A stretch of DNA of 64,000 nucleotides, from the NCBI GenBank assembly GCA_023053575.1, contig JAKZAP010000010.1, forward strand, positions 12,485,225 to 12,549,224. Direction: 5' to 3'. This document shows positions 19,883 to 31,774 of the stretch, in pieces. Source of the DNA: Branchinecta lynchi. Lineage: Eukaryota > Arthropoda > Branchiopoda > Anostraca > Branchinectidae. Below the pieces are notes generated by a model, which did no database searches, was not told where the DNA came from, and saw only the letters and a list, made by a program, of their open reading frames with translations. Position numbers and translations under genes: made by a program. Every line of letters begins with the position of its first letter. Position 1 is the first letter of the stretch.

Positions 19883-20533
19883 TTAGCACGGACACACAGT
19901 GATCATGGAGGTGATCATGGACACCACTGAAACATGGAGGTCGTCTCTAAGTGAACTGCAGAAAGTATATCCCAAATACTTAAACGACTGTACAAACACA
20001 AGCGGTACTCCAGATAGGATAGCAGTAGGTATGTGCTTGAGAGACATGCCAGGTGGGATGAACGCCATACAAAAAGTCTTATTTGTATTGTAGATTACAT
20101 CATTAGCCACGTCACAGACAGCCAGAAGCTTGTTCAGGGCTGCTACAGTTGGGGCAAGAATGGCAAGGTCATCTGCGTAGCTAAGGTTATCAAAGCAAAA
20201 ACCCTGCACAAAGCAATCAACACCAGTATTAGCCAACGAAACATTTAGTTCATCTACATACAGGTTATATAATAAAGGAGAAAGGACACCACCCTGTCGA
20301 ATACCATTAAGAACAGAGAATGGCAGGCTTAGTATACCTCCCCACTTTACACGAAATCTCTGTGTTTGGAACCAAGCAGCCAATGTACCCACAATACGAG
20401 GGTCCACACCCCGCGAGACCATCTTAAAAAGAAGCTTCTCGTGGTTGACCCTATCGAACGGCGCCTTTGCATCAATAAAACAAACGAATACAGGGCTTGA
20501 AAACAACCAGAAATACTGTATAACTGTCTTCAA
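19883..20533 (-). pseudogene. LINE reverse transcriptase fragment
   Basis: Non-LTR RT motifs in order: FIDAKAPFDRVNHEKLL (motif A), LPFSVLNGIRQGGVLSP (motif B), YNLYVDELN and LSYADDLAI (catalytic ADD). The spacing fits CR1/L2/Jockey-like RTs. Upstream palm, fingers and endonuclease are missing, so the copy is 5' truncated. A 22-bp direct repeat (AACACAAAACTCAGTAGAAG) sits just beyond its 5' end near 20540-20590. Confidence 0.88.
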
Positions 20534-21041
20534 AATAAAAACACAAAACTCAGTAGAAGACTTTTACAACACAAAACTCAGTAGAAGACTATTGATTGTT
20601 TAGTTCTTTATTTTACCGTCTTGTGTTCTCGTTAATAAAATTAACGACAAACCTAGTTCGGCATGACCACAAATGTGTTTGAAAAATTCAATGTTCGGCT
20701 TCGACCGTGAGATAATTTTGTTTTAAATAATTGAAATTGAATAGATAAAGCTGAAACCGTTAATCCTAAAATGGACTAACAACGGATGCCAGATATCGCC
20801 GTCGAGAAGTTGACTATCCAACGTGATAGTCTCGAATACTCTTGATGACTATGCAAAACCTCCGGCCTCTCCGGGTACCCAGCGGAAGAAAGGCAGAAGT
20901 GGTGTCACATCTGCTCCGAAAGATCGCGGTGATTGGTTGACACAGTATTTGATTAGTCATATAGAGTTCTGGTCATTTGCTGCCCGTCACATTTTTTCGC
21001 CTTAACTGGAACGTTTCGGAACCAAGATACTTGGTTTTGAA

Positions 21042-21300
21042 TGAATGAATGAATTTATTACATGTAGCCTAGTAATAAAGCATTTGCACAGTACATACAA
21101 AGAAAAGGTAAATGAGCGCTTGATAAGAAATACATAGGGTACACAAAATCTAAAACAACAGCAAAAGATAAACGAACGCTAAACAAGAAACACACAACGA
21201 AACACGAAAAGAACAATGAATTTACTGCATTAGCAGGCGCATTGGACAATGGCAGGGAGGCGGTTGGATGGTGGCAGAAGATGTCCACTTGTTTCTGTTA
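21042..21300 (-). mobile_element. Probable LINE 3' end
   Basis: On the minus strand this reads TAGGCTACATGTAATAAA followed by (TTCA)n, as LINE tails do. The open frames over it show no RT motif, so only the 3' UTR seems present. Similar tails without recognisable bodies occur at about 545 (TTGATTGATTGATCG), 23070 (ATGATATGATATGATA), 23245 and 40835. Confidence 0.45.
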
Positions 21301-21772
21301 GCTTGACAGTTGGGTCCAAGACAAAAAACTTCTCTATGATTCGGTGATTGCGCATGCGACGAGGAAGGTACAAAAGAAAACGGAGATATTTGAAAAAACA
21401 TGACCGCATTCGACTGGTGTCTTTTTTCCAGTAATCGGGTACAAACAAGCGAGGAAAAGCGCAGAGGAGGAGCAGAAGCTTGTGTAGATTTTTGCTAGAC
21501 CTCGTCGGTTGTATCTGGCTCTGTTTGGAACGATTTCCCCATAAACCATCCCCGTCGCATTTGCAGTTTTGTCCTTTGAGCAACTCAAGTTCCAAGTGGT
21601 TGCATCATCAAAGAAATCCAAAAAGACCCTCAAAGACCAACAGCACAATTCGTCCTCAATGCTTTTTGGCACGGATGGTGGGGCATCGTCGCAGCTTTCG
21701 ACAGAAAGCAATATGAAAAAGACGGAGCCATGGTTGTAACTTCTGTCTTCATAGTGTTCTTTTCTTCAATAG

Positions 21773-21882
21773 TTGGTGCGCAAGTCAGAACAGCTCTTCC
21801 CTCTGTTTGTAATGGATACTCTTGGACATCTGCCTGGACTTCCCGGATTATTCGTCGCTGGGATCTTTTCTGGAGCCTTGAG
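21773..21882 (+). CDS. slc5a8-like: Gene A coding exon 7 (110 nt), LPGLPGLFVAGIFSGAL helix
   Basis: The start is set at 21773 after CAATAG because this gives phase 0 from exon 6 and the expected spacing between CDP and the QLxPxFV motif. The downstream AAG at 21782-21784 would be an alternative acceptor that drops four residues. It encodes SEQLFPLFVMDTLGHLPGLP followed by GLFVAGIFSGAL, ending in phase 2 (AG, then GTATGT). This is the helix leading into the Na2-site serines of exon 8. Confidence 0.93.
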
Positions 21883-22524
21883 GTATGTTTCCTCTTTTTT
21901 TATCATCTTATCGGTTTCCCCTGGAGGGAAAATGATTATAACGTGGCGAAGCGAGTGTTCCGTCACTTTCTTGGCAAGTGAGGCTGCGTTTTAACGAAAC
22001 ACGAATTTGACACTGTATTTGTCAACACCGAACGTCAGCTTTAGTAGAACATCTTCCAGTTCTCGATTCTGAGCCAGACATCCGAGCGACAACGGAACAT
22101 CGGTCCTTCGGACAACACAACACAAACCAGACATGACTCACTTGGCCACGTGGAATAACTAATCGGCACAGCGGAACTTGGACACTAAGCCTACACCGTT
22201 CTGTGTTGAAAGTCAGCATTTTACGATGCGCGGCTGGAAGCTTGACAAACTAGTGCGAAAGTGCAAGTCAGCATGTCGGCGGATAAACAAGCCGCAATTT
22301 TTCCGCGACGATGAATTGAAGTCATGGCAGATGATTGATGACCGTAATGCCGTTCTTATTGAATTTTTGGTAGGTTTTCGTACGGCAGCTCCCCCTACAA
22401 TTCCCTCCTAAGCTAAATATCCCTAGCTGTGCCTTGTTGCATAATACTGACAGAACGTGTATGGCCAGAAGAAATAGCCTCCCTCACCCTCGTGGAATTT
22501 TGGAATGATTTGTTTTCTTTGCAG

Positions 22525-22708
22525 TACAGTTTCAAGCGGCCTGAATTCTCTGGCTGCTATTGCTATGGAGGATTTCGTAAAGCCACTATGTTTGCCGAAC
22601 ATGAGCGACAAAGCTGCAACGAACGTTTCAAGGGGCTTAGCAGTAGGCTTCGGCTTAGTCTGTTTCGGGTTGGTTTTCTTGGCTGCACAACTTGACAATG
22701 CGTTGGAG
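22525..22708 (+). CDS. slc5a8-like: Gene A coding exon 8 (184 nt), Na2-site serines
   Basis: Acceptor TTTGCAG; the first base completes the Ser of GALS. It encodes STVSSGLNSLAAIAMEDF, then VKPLCLPNMSDKAATNVSRG and a further helix ending LDNALE, phase 0, donor GTGAGT. The paired serines in VSSGLN (about residues 363-364) align with the Ser/Thr pair that coordinates Na+ in SGLT1 and NIS, so Na+ coupling looks conserved. That assignment rests on family knowledge, not on a computed alignment. Confidence 0.94.
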
Positions 22709-23334
22709 GTGAGTCTGTCGTCCATATTTTACCTCTTTTTACCACGATCTGGCAACACTGCAAGACCTTGTCTGTTCTCGGATTACATCCTATCATCCCC
22801 CACCCCTCTTCGCCCCCGCTCCTCAACAGACGCTGAACACAAAACATTGAGTCGCGAATACCACATATTTTACAGACGACCCCGGGGGCCAGCGATCTGC
22901 ATTCATGTCTCCAGATCGATTGCCGATCCGCGACTGAACGTTTGAGTTCCTGAACTGGCCGTTTTAGAGCCTTTGGCATGTTGCCAGTTCCGGGATTCGT
23001 CTGTTGATTTCTTTTCGTTTTTACAAATAAAGCAAGAAATGGACTGTTATTATCCCCTCTCGAATATGATATGATATGATATGATATTTATTGCAAAAAG
23101 CCAACATCGAATAACTAAACCGCCAAACAGTCAACGCCTGACTTGCCTAAAGGGGGAATCCTTGTGGAGTCAACTGAAACTGCTGAAATTATTTTATTCC
23201 TCGTCTAGTTTTGAGCTATTTGGAATTTGGGTAATAAACTTGATTGATTGATTGAAATAGAATTTGAAACTCCTCAAATCGACTCCCCAGGGAATCTGAA
23301 AGGGATGCCTTTTTGATGATGGCTGTGCTTGTTT

Positions 23335-23730
23335 CACTGTCAGTAGTTTCATAACAGACAACAGATGGATGCAAGAGGCGTTACTAGCCAAAATATCGGG
23401 GGGGGGGGGGGCATTTACCAACTGCGGCTGGGAATTTTTACCGGCTGACTGGTAATTTTTGAGTGACTGTTCTTGCTAAAAAAAAAAGACTGTTTTCAAG
23501 AAAAAGATTACAGTTTTGAAAAAAAGTCGACAGATTTTCAGAAAAATCTACTGTTTTCATGAAAAAATCAACTGTTTTGACGAAAGTCGTGGCGCTTTGC
23601 GACGACTCTGGTTATTTTTACCTTCTGACTGACAACATTGTGTGTGTGGAGGGGGGGAGGGGTGTTTTCGCATTGTCTGTTGAAACCGCGCATCCTTCTG
23701 TTGTCTGTTATGAAACTTCTGACAGTGTGG
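23335..23730. repeat. Foldback with embedded poly-G family copy
   Basis: CACTGTCAGTAGTTTCATAA at the left is inverted at the right (TTATGAAACTTCTGACAGTG, 23707-23726). Inside lies a decayed member of the GGCGTTACTAGCC/poly-G family with short GACTGTTTTC repeats. Confidence 0.55.
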
Positions 23731-24066
23731 TGCTTACGTAGGATCTCGGGAACTCCGCTGTGGGAGTTGTCAGAGAACAGCGCTGTTTTACTCTTCATCA
23801 AGGAGTTAGGAGTTAAACACGCTCTAGTATTTCCAAAACGATCAAGCGCTCGAGAGCTCAAGTTCTTGCTGGGATTCAAACCACCATCACTTTGACATGA
23901 GAAGTTGAGCTTTCTCCTGCTTTCCCAGCCGGAAATTACGAAAATCCGCTTGGGAACATCTACTGACTGATCGCACCGTGATGAGAGTCCGAGTGGGGTT
24001 TGAATTGAAAAGTCAGTCGTGATCTAATATGATTTCGTTGGATACCCCAGACGTACGTGCTCCATA

Positions 24067-24406
24067 CAGTCTACCACAAATCCCTGATTTTTGGATACCC
24101 TATGCCAAACGCTGGATATATCTAGCATTTGGCAAGCCTATGCCTAACGCTGGGTACCCTATGCCAAACGCTGGATAACTGTTCTTAACCTAACCTTGAC
24201 CTACCTCAATATAAAGGAGTTCTGGTATATATATAAAGGAGATTGGTTGATCTTTTAGCTTCACTCAAATCATCAATATTTTACTTTGTTACAGTATCCA
24301 GCACCTGGCATAGTGTATCCAGCGTTAGGCATAGGGTATACCAAACGCTAGACATATCCAACTTTTGGCATAGGGTATCCAGAAATCAGGGGTTTGTGGC
24401 TGACTG
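24067..24406. mobile_element. Foldback element with internal CCCTATGCCAAACGCTGG repeats, 340 bp
   Basis: CAGTCTACCACAAATCCCTG at the left pairs with CAGGGGTTTGTGGCTGACTG at the right. Flanks read CTCCATA and CTCCAATA, an 8-bp duplication with one lost base, so a hAT-like origin is likely. GGATACCCTATGCCAAACGC and its complement recur inside both arms. It lies in intron 8 of gene A. Confidence 0.65.
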
Positions 24407-24668
24407 CTCCAATATGTTTAAAATGCAGGTCGTATTCGTCCCTTACCTCTCCAATTGCCCATTTCCGTATGCCTTGGTCCTCCTTACCCTCTTTTGAGCT
24501 TGTGCGTTAGAGTGGGGATCACTTGTTGAACACGTCATTTAGATATCCTCAGGGAAGTTTGCGGTCACAACACGATTGGGTCACAAAGGAGTCAGATTTT
24601 CATTTGTAATCCACCAGAGCCTTTACTCTTGTTTTTTCAAGTGTTGAAATTTATATTTTCTTTTGCAG

Positions 24669-24755
24669 GCCGCTTTGAGCATATACGGTATGGTGGGAGG
24701 ACCACTGCTAGGAGTCTTCACTCTTGGGATGTTTTTCCCATGGGCAAATTCCATA
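24669..24755 (+). CDS. slc5a8-like: Gene A coding exon 9 (87 nt)
   Basis: Phase 0 at both ends, with acceptor TTTTGCAG and donor GTAAGT. The 29 residues [20 protein letters not shown] plus MFFPWANSI match the SLC5 helix with G(M/V)xGGPxLGxFxLG(M/I)xFPxxN. It is the shortest coding exon seen. Confidence 0.94.
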
Positions 24756-24954
24756 GTAAGTAGTTTTCTAAGCCTGCTTCCCTGCTCGTCTATTTGTCTA
24801 AGTTTGTGAAGAAGTTTAGAAGCACAGCAACTTAAGGAACCCATGTACGCATGCTAATGATTCACTCCACATGGCGTCCATTCTTCTTTTCGTGACTTTG
24901 AACTTCCAGTGCAATTTGTATCCCCAAAAGGAAAGACACTGATGGTCACGTTTG

Positions 24955-26040
24955 GCTGTTTTTGACGCGGATCAGGCTCCCGCTTGTCGCTACCAAGGAG
25001 TTCTTAGTTGCGTTTTTACAGATATGCAGATTGATTGTAAAAAATGAATTTGTGTATTTAGGAGTAAAATTATCTTCCAACGGTAAGTTTGCAAAACAGA
25101 TAGAATTAAGTCTAACAAAAGGCAAGCGGTGCCTATACTCAATTTTTAGGGAGTCACGTAGGAGATATTAAGGACATCAAAATGCACAAGTCGCTGTTCC
25201 TGGTAAAAGTTGTAGCTTCTATGCATTATGGGTCCGAGATTTGGGGATTCCATAGGGGGGAAAAGCTCGAAGTGGTTCAATCCCAGTATTTTAAGAGGTA
25301 CTAGGGGTTAGCGGCAGGACAAGTAATTTAGTAATTAAAGGTGACTTAGGATTATTTTCACTCCGTAGCAGGAGGTTAATTAGTATGGTCCATTTTTGGG
25401 AGAAAGTGTTGAGTTTACCTAGAGTTAGAATTTTAAAGGCGGCTTACCTGGAGGCCCTAAAAGATGGTTCCCGTGAATCTTGGCCGGTGTTAATTAAGAA
25501 GATTTTGGATGATTGTGGGGTAAGTGAACTATGGAATAACGGGATTGGACCGTCGTTGGAGGTAGGTGAGGTTACGAGGGTAGTGAAGGCAAGGTTAATG
25601 GACCAGGAGATTCAGCAGTGGCAATGGGAGGTGAGCTCGACCCCTTCTTTGAGGATTTATGCTCAGTCAAAGGATTTATGGGGGGAGGAGCTTTATCTTA
25701 AGGTTGGTTTAGGACCCGATGAACTAAAGTGGATGGTGAGTTTTCGTGCAGATGCTTTACCGGTGGGTGCGAGAAGGAAATATATTAAGTGCGGTTCTGG
25801 TCCTTATTTTTGCCCGTTATGCGGAAAGATGGATGAAGATGTGAAACACTTGGTTTCTTCTTGTAGTGTGTTGGGGGACCTAAGGAGAGAAGTTTTGGTA
25901 AGGAGTTTATTCAAGAAAGGTCTTTGAAAGATTTGATGGGTAGTAAAGTGTTCCAAGAGTTGCGTCGGTTGGGTATATTCCTGAAGGTTGCCATGGAGCA
26001 CCGTGAACGTTTTATTGTAGGTTGATGTTGTGGTAGGGAT
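24955..26040 (+). mobile_element. LINE 3' fragment, family 2
   Basis: Plus strand. FVYLGVKLSSNGKFAKQIEL (24962-25171 frame) is the post-RT LINE segment xYLGxxLxxxGxF. Frame breaks follow, then the C-terminal zinc domain. A related decayed copy is at 32700-33262. It lies in intron 9 of gene A in sense orientation. Confidence 0.8.
25385..25927 (+). pseudogene. LINE C-terminal zinc-finger region
   Basis: A 180-residue frame with an alpha-helical part and then RADALPVGARRKYIKCGSGP, FCPLCGKMDEDVKHLVSSC, the CCHC-type domain (CX2CX8HX4C) seen at LINE C-termini. The start is arbitrary because the upstream frame is shifted. No host gene function is suggested. Confidence 0.8.
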
Positions 26041-26504
26041 AGGTATTAGTTTGTTTGATAGTTATTTAGTTATTAGAAGTATGAGTTGAATGTTGAATAT
26101 TTGGATGGGTACATTGCAGTTGGATTGCTTGTTTATTTTTATATTTTGTCACGTGTCTCAATCCAGTCAAAGGGACCAAGCGATGCTGAAAACAGCCGGA
26201 ACGGGCTTGTAATTTTTAAGAAACCCAACGGAGTTTCAACCAAGTCACGTATACTAGAATACTCGACTTGTAAACGGTTCTACAGACCTCTGCTTTCTAT
26301 GAACTGCTATACTGTGGACTACAGATAGGTATTTGTTTGTTCCCCGTGTCCCCGCCTCCTGCCCCCGCCACGCCTCGTGCCAATTCCCCCCACAGCTCCG
26401 CTTCTGGAACTGCTAACCCTGTAGAGAATTACTGCACAAGCTAGGCCTGGAGAGTCTGCGGTTATTTCTCGGCAAATTCGAGGCGTTAACCACCTTTTTC
26501 CTAG

Positions 26505-26731
26505 GGCGCTGCTTCTGGCATTGTCTCTGGTCTGGCCTTCCTGTTTTGGATCGGGTTCGGTGCCCAATCAGCGAAGTCTCAAGGATTACTAGTCCTTAGG
26601 AAAAAACCTGTGACAATAGCTGGCTGTCCTTTTCTTAACTACTCAGAAATAGTAACACAGACCCCAATTAGTCTGCCTAACCTTTGGGGTGAACCCGTCA
26701 CCCTGCCTTCCACGGATGCGTCTTTTTCATT
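26505..26731 (+). CDS. slc5a8-like: Gene A coding exon 10 (227 nt), helix plus extracellular loop
   Basis: Acceptor TTTCCTAG, phase 0 start; ends in phase 2 at donor GTAAGT. It begins GAASGIVSGLAFLFWIGFGA, a membrane helix, then a loop containing the N-glycosylation sequon NYS (about residue 495) and a Cys (GCPFLNYS). In SLC5 transporters the corresponding loop is extracellular and glycosylated. It ends LPNLWGEPVTLPSTDASFSL. Confidence 0.93.
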
Positions 26732-28024
26732 GTAAGTTTGACCTTATATATCCACTTATCCAAGCTTTTAAAAATCATGCCCAATCTATAGAAACCTCTA
26801 CTTCATACAATTCAAAGTCATCTCGGCAAAGCCATCACTTGATTTTATCTAACAGGTTTCAGTTGAGAAACAGCAAGTTGAAAAAAGCTGAAACATGGTG
26901 AAGTTAGAATGCAGTTGAGCATGATTAGCTTGATGTATAGAAATCTCTACTCCCTACTTCTTCCTTGTCTTGCACCGAAACAGCCGGTAAGATAGCAGGA
27001 AACTTTAGGTTTGGATTAAGAGGCCGACCTTCTTCTCACAGTTGAGCATGTTTCTGAGAAGTGAGAACTCGGGTAAAAGCTGTTTTGAATAGAAGTGAAA
27101 TAATCACGGGGTTACCATCAAAGTCAAAAGACCTGTCTTACCTAAAATACTAACGCAACTTACTTTCATAATCACTCCATACATTTCGAAACCCGGAGAC
27201 CCCGATTTCATACGGTTCATTCTAACCCCTCTAACAAAACCACGCTGATTTTTCACTTGCCGTTTTTGCTATCTTCGATGTGTAACACGGTGTCGACGAT
27301 TGTCTGCAAGAAGTTTTTCCATCAGAAAAAAAACGGTTATGTAAATTGTTCCCCTGTTTTCGCTACAAGTCAACGTATCTCGGAAAAGGCCTTAAAATAG
27401 CCCAAACCGTTGGTTATTTGTTTAAAGCACAGCCTAGTTTTAAAGTATTCAAATATTTTAAAATACTGTAAGTTGAATAGTAAATAGTGGGGTCCTTTAA
27501 GCTTAGACGTTGTGCGGTAGAGGTTATGCACGGAGGTCGCGTGTAGAAACTCTCGCAGGTACATTGGACGTCCCTTTACTTCAAGACTGTCTGCAGCATC
27601 GAGAATCTTTACCGAATTCGTCATATTTTTTTTCATTTTGCCAAACATTTTCTATGCCTCCAACCGAGGACAGGAAACAGTTATATTAGGCTGGTTCTGT
27701 GTGACCTCTAATAGTTCTAGTTTCTCGCTCACGCATGTCAGGAGATGGGGTCTGGATGGGGTAAAGGTAAAGAGAAGCTGTCACTAAGCTTTCAAGCTTA
27801 TTGTAAACTGTGTAGCGCAGCGTGTAGCATGAGCCGAATGAATTTTATTTGCAACCAGCCAAATACAGAGGCGTTACTAGCCAAAATGTTTGAGGGGAGG
27901 GGGGCAAGGTATTTACCGACTGGCTTGTAATTTTTACCGACTTTTTGGCAGATAAAACGACTATTATTGAGGACAAGAGCTGGAAGCTCACAAGGCACTT
28001 GCAAGGCTGGGTTAGAGGATGAAA

Positions 28025-28510
28025 GTAGGAATTCCTCAATTCTTTGATTTGTTGTGATAATGTGTAAGCAAAATCCTTGAGATAATAATGATAACTGGTC
28101 CTTAAAATCACAAGGACTTATTTTTTGTGAAAACTATTTTATTTGCGCATTTGGCCGTGATGATGCGCTCTTTGAGGACGATAAAGATTCATCTGTAATG
28201 AACACTCTCCAAGCACAAATGATGATAAGGTCATTGGAATCATGAAAATGTATATTTTGCTAAAAATTGTTGTTTGTACTTTAAGAAATTCACTTGTAAG
28301 CAAAACCTTTGAGGCAAAAATGATCATGGGCCCTTGGGAATCATGAATATATATCATTTCATTAACGTATTGTTTTTACTTTTCGGTTAAGAAACGCACT
28401 CTAAGGCTGCTAAAAATTAATTTCTGAACAAAACCCTTGAGAGAAAATGTACACTTTGCTTAAATATTTTGTTTTACTTGGTGGTTAGGATTAGTACTTT
28501 AAGGAATGAT
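28025..28510 (+). repeat. ~130-bp-unit repeat, three to four units
   Basis: GTAAGCAAAATCCTTGAGAT, GATCATGGGCCCTTGGGAAT, GTACTTTAAGGAATGA. Precedes the 420-bp-unit array at 28555 and follows AAGAGCTGGAAGCTCACAAG, that family's left end, so both unit types belong to one composite element. Confidence 0.65.
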
Positions 28511-28554
28511 TAGATCTGAGAAGTGGCGATTTCTAAGCCAATCTTGTCAAGTTT

Positions 28555-29955
28555 GTAATGTTTAAGCCAAGTTGTATCGCCCTAGCACATGTGGAAGTAC
28601 CTTAAATCGAGATCACTGCAGTGATCTCACCCTCCCCTCTCCCACCAGCTCCCACCCGGTCCAGTTTTGTCACTGATGTATCTAGTTCTTGTTCTTGTTC
28701 TTCCCACCAAGTTTCATCCCAATCGCTCCGCTCTAAGTGTCACAAGATCTCCAGTTCCCCCATCCGACCCCCCCCCCCCCTACATTCATTGGATCCGGTC
28801 CGGACTTTAAATGGGCAGCCGAGACACGACGTCTTTCCAAATATCAAGTTTTGTTAAGATCCGACCACTCGTTCAAAAGTTATACATACCTCAAGATTCG
28901 AGATTCCCCCTCCCTCCACTCCCCTACGATGGTTGGGTCGGGTAACTGAATATTTCTAAGCCAATCATGTCAAGTCTCTAATGTTCAAGCCAAGTTTCAT
29001 CGTTCTAATATCTCTGGAACCTTAACTCGGGATAACCAGAATTCCGGACTCCCCCCTCTAACTCCCCTGAACTCCCCCCCACAGTGCCCAGATCCGATCC
29101 GGTTGTAACACTGATGTATCTAGTTCTTGCCCTTGTCCTTCCCACCAAGTTTCATCCCAGTCGCTTCACTCTAAGTGTGTCACAAGATCTCCAGTTCCCC
29201 CCTCCGACCCGCCCCCCTACATTCATCGGATCTAGTCCGGACTTTAATTGGGCCAGCTGAGACACGACGTCTTTCCAAATATCAAGTTTCGCTCCGATCC
29301 CCGTTCCAAAGTTATACATCTTAAGATTCCGGATTCACCCGCTCCCCTACGGTTGTCGGATAGGGAAGTTGACTATTTCCAGGTTAATCTGGTCGGATCC
29401 CTGAATTGCCTGCCAAGTTTTATTGTCCTAGTCCCCTTGGAAGTAACTTAACTCCGTATCACCGGAATTCCACAGCCCCCCTCCAACTCCCCCACAGTGC
29501 AGGAATCCGGTCCGGCTCTGTCAATGATGTACCGGCGGCTTGTCTCCCACCAAGTTTCATCTGATAGCTCTACTCTAAGCGTGTCACATGATTTCCGGCT
29601 CCCCCCTCCGATTCCCCCCACATTCATCGGATTCGGTCCGGACTTGAAATGGGACATCTGAGACATGAAGTCTTTTCAAATATCTAGTTTCATCAAGATC
29701 CGATCACCCATTCGAAAGTTATGCATGTCACTAAATTCCAGATTCCGACTCCCCTGCCTCCCCCCACGATGGTCGGATCGGGCAAATGCCTATTTCCAAG
29801 TTAGTTTCGTCGGGTCCCTAACATGCGCGCCAAGTTTCATCGTCCCAGCACATCTGGAATTACCCTAACTCGCAAATACTGTTCTGACCGACCGACCGAC
29901 AGACCAACGGAAAAGTGACCGGTATATGGCACTTGGCCGGAACGCAAGTGCCATA
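28555..29955 (+). repeat. 420-bp-unit repeat, three tandem units and right end
   Basis: Successive GCCAAGTTTCATCG-type starts lie near 28570, 28990 and 29410, giving a period of about 420 bases. Right end ATGGCACTTGGCCGGAACGC, AAGTGCCAT at 29926-29954. Lies in intron 10 of gene A. Confidence 0.75.
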
Positions 29956-30059
29956 AGAAACGACTGTGCTGACGGAAAATCGGCCGACTTTAAGAACAAG
30001 AGCTGGAAGCTCATATGTCACTTGCAATGCTTGGTACAAAAGGATGAAAGCAGGACTTT

Positions 30060-30470
30060 GCCAATTCGTGGGTTTGTTGTGATCATTTATAAACAAAACC
30101 CCTGAGACAAAAATAATGATGGACCCTTGGAAATCACGAGAATGTGTCGTTTGCTAAAAAGTAAATTTTTGTTTGCACTTGGCTGTGATGATGCGCACTA
30201 AGGGTGTTCGAAAACTCATCTGTAATCAAAACCCTTAAGGCAAAAATGATCTTCGGCTCTTTAGGATCATGAAGATATATATGATCTGGCCAAAAGTATT
30301 ATCTTACTCTTCGGTTAAGATGCGCAATTTAAGGGGGCAAGAAAGTAATTTCTAAGCAAAACCCTTGAGGCGAAAAATTATCATAGGCTCATGGGCATCA
30401 TGAAAATGTAGATTTTGCTTAAAAGTATTGTTTGTCCTTCTCGGTGAAGAGAGTACTTGAAGCAATCTTG
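30060..30470 (+). repeat. ~130-bp-unit repeat, three units
   Basis: AAACAAAACCCCTGAGACAA, CACTTGGCTGTGATGATGCG, TTTAAGGGGGCAAGAA. Follows AAGAGCTGGAAGCTCATATG (29997-30016) and leads into the array at 30470, the same order as at 28 kb. Confidence 0.65.
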
Positions 30471-31400
30471 TCAAGTCTCTAATGTTCAAGCCAAGTTTCG
30501 TCGTCCTAGAACACCTCGAAGTACCTTAAATCTCGATCACCGGAATTCCAAACCACCCTCAAACTCCCCCCAGAGTGCCCAAATCCGGTCTAGTTATGTT
30601 ACTGGTGTATCTAGGGCTTCTTGTTCTTCCCACCAAGTGTCATCCCAATCGCCACACTCTAAGCGTGTCACAAAATTTCCCCCCCCAGACTCCCCCACAT
30701 TGTTCGGCTGCTGTCCGCACTTGAAATGGGACAACTGAGACATGAGTTCTTTCTGAATATCAAGTTTCGTTAAGATCCGATAACCCGTTCAAAAGTTCGA
30801 TATTTCGGAGAAACGATAGATCGGAGATAGATCGGAGAAACGACTGTTCTTAAGTTAAAATTGTCGAGTCCCTGACATTCATGCTAAGTTTCATCGTTCT
30901 AGAACATGTGTAAGCATCTTAACTCGAGATCACGGTAATTTCGGAACACTCGCTCGAACTCCTCCCACAGTGCTCGGATTCGATCCGGTCTTGTCAACTA
31001 TGTATCTGGGGCTTGTGCGTGTTCTTCCTACCAAGTTTCATCCCGATCCATCCACTCTTAGCATGTCACGCGATTTCCGGTTCCCCAACTCCCCTAAAAG
31101 TCACCGGATCCATTCCGGACTTGAAGCGTGACATTTGAGACTTGAGGTCTTTCCAAATATCAAGTTACATTAAGATCCGATTCCCCGTTCAAAAGTTAAA
31201 CATACGTAAATATTCCGGATTCCTCTCCCTCTGCTCCCCCTACGGTGGTCGAATCGAGGAAATGACTATTTACAAGTTAGTTTGGTAGGGCTCCTAATAT
31301 GCCTGCCAAGTTTCATCGTCCTAGCACTTCTGGAAGTACCCTAACTCGAGATGAGTGTCCTGTCAAACATACCGAAAAGTAATCGGTATATGGAACTTGA
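30470..31400 (+). repeat. 420-bp-unit repeat, about two units
   Basis: Same landmarks as the copy at 28555 (CAAGTGTCATCCCAATCGCC, CCAAATATCAAG, GACTATTTACAAGTTAG). The right end is eroded (ATATGGAACTTGAGTG). Confidence 0.65.
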
Positions 31401-31774
31401 GTGAAGCTGCAACTGTTATATAACGTGTTTCCAAGAAAAAAACTGTTTTTAGGAAAAATGCGGCGCTTCGCGCCGACTCGGCTATTTTTTTGTACAGACT
31501 GGCCGACAATATTCGTGGGGGGGGGGGGGGCGTCCCCCCCTCCTAGTCGTAATGCCACTGGCCAAGTGCTATGGGCGACAGTGGAGTAGAAAATCAAAGG
31601 AAAACACAGGTAAATACCAACAGACTATTACAGAGACGATCTAGACAGAAGTTAGAACTGGGCCAACAAAATATCGTCGGAAACATCATAAAGCCGCTGA
31701 GCTAAATGACATAACGTGGGCATTAGAGAATCTGAATTGTCGCAGAAATAATATCAAATCATTCTGTATTTTAG

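Larger units (their letters stand above)
19411..20540 (-). mobile_element. 5'-truncated CR1/L2-like LINE fragment
   Basis: Minus-strand RT-encoding fragment. On its own strand it ends with an (AAAT)n-type tail (plus-strand TATTTATTTATTTATTTA from 19414), typical of LINE 3' ends. RT motifs and a conserved C-terminal domain are in two separate frames, so it is dead. Confidence 0.85.

Noticed and set aside
22505..22945. 146-codon + frame as a single-exon gene
   Set aside because: Only the part 22525-22708 is SLC5 exon 8; the remainder reads through the GTGAGT donor into intron.
23860..23945. tRNA or tRNA-derived SINE on the minus strand (B-box-like GGTTTGAATCCC)
   Set aside because: No convincing A box at the right distance and no cloverleaf could be drawn.
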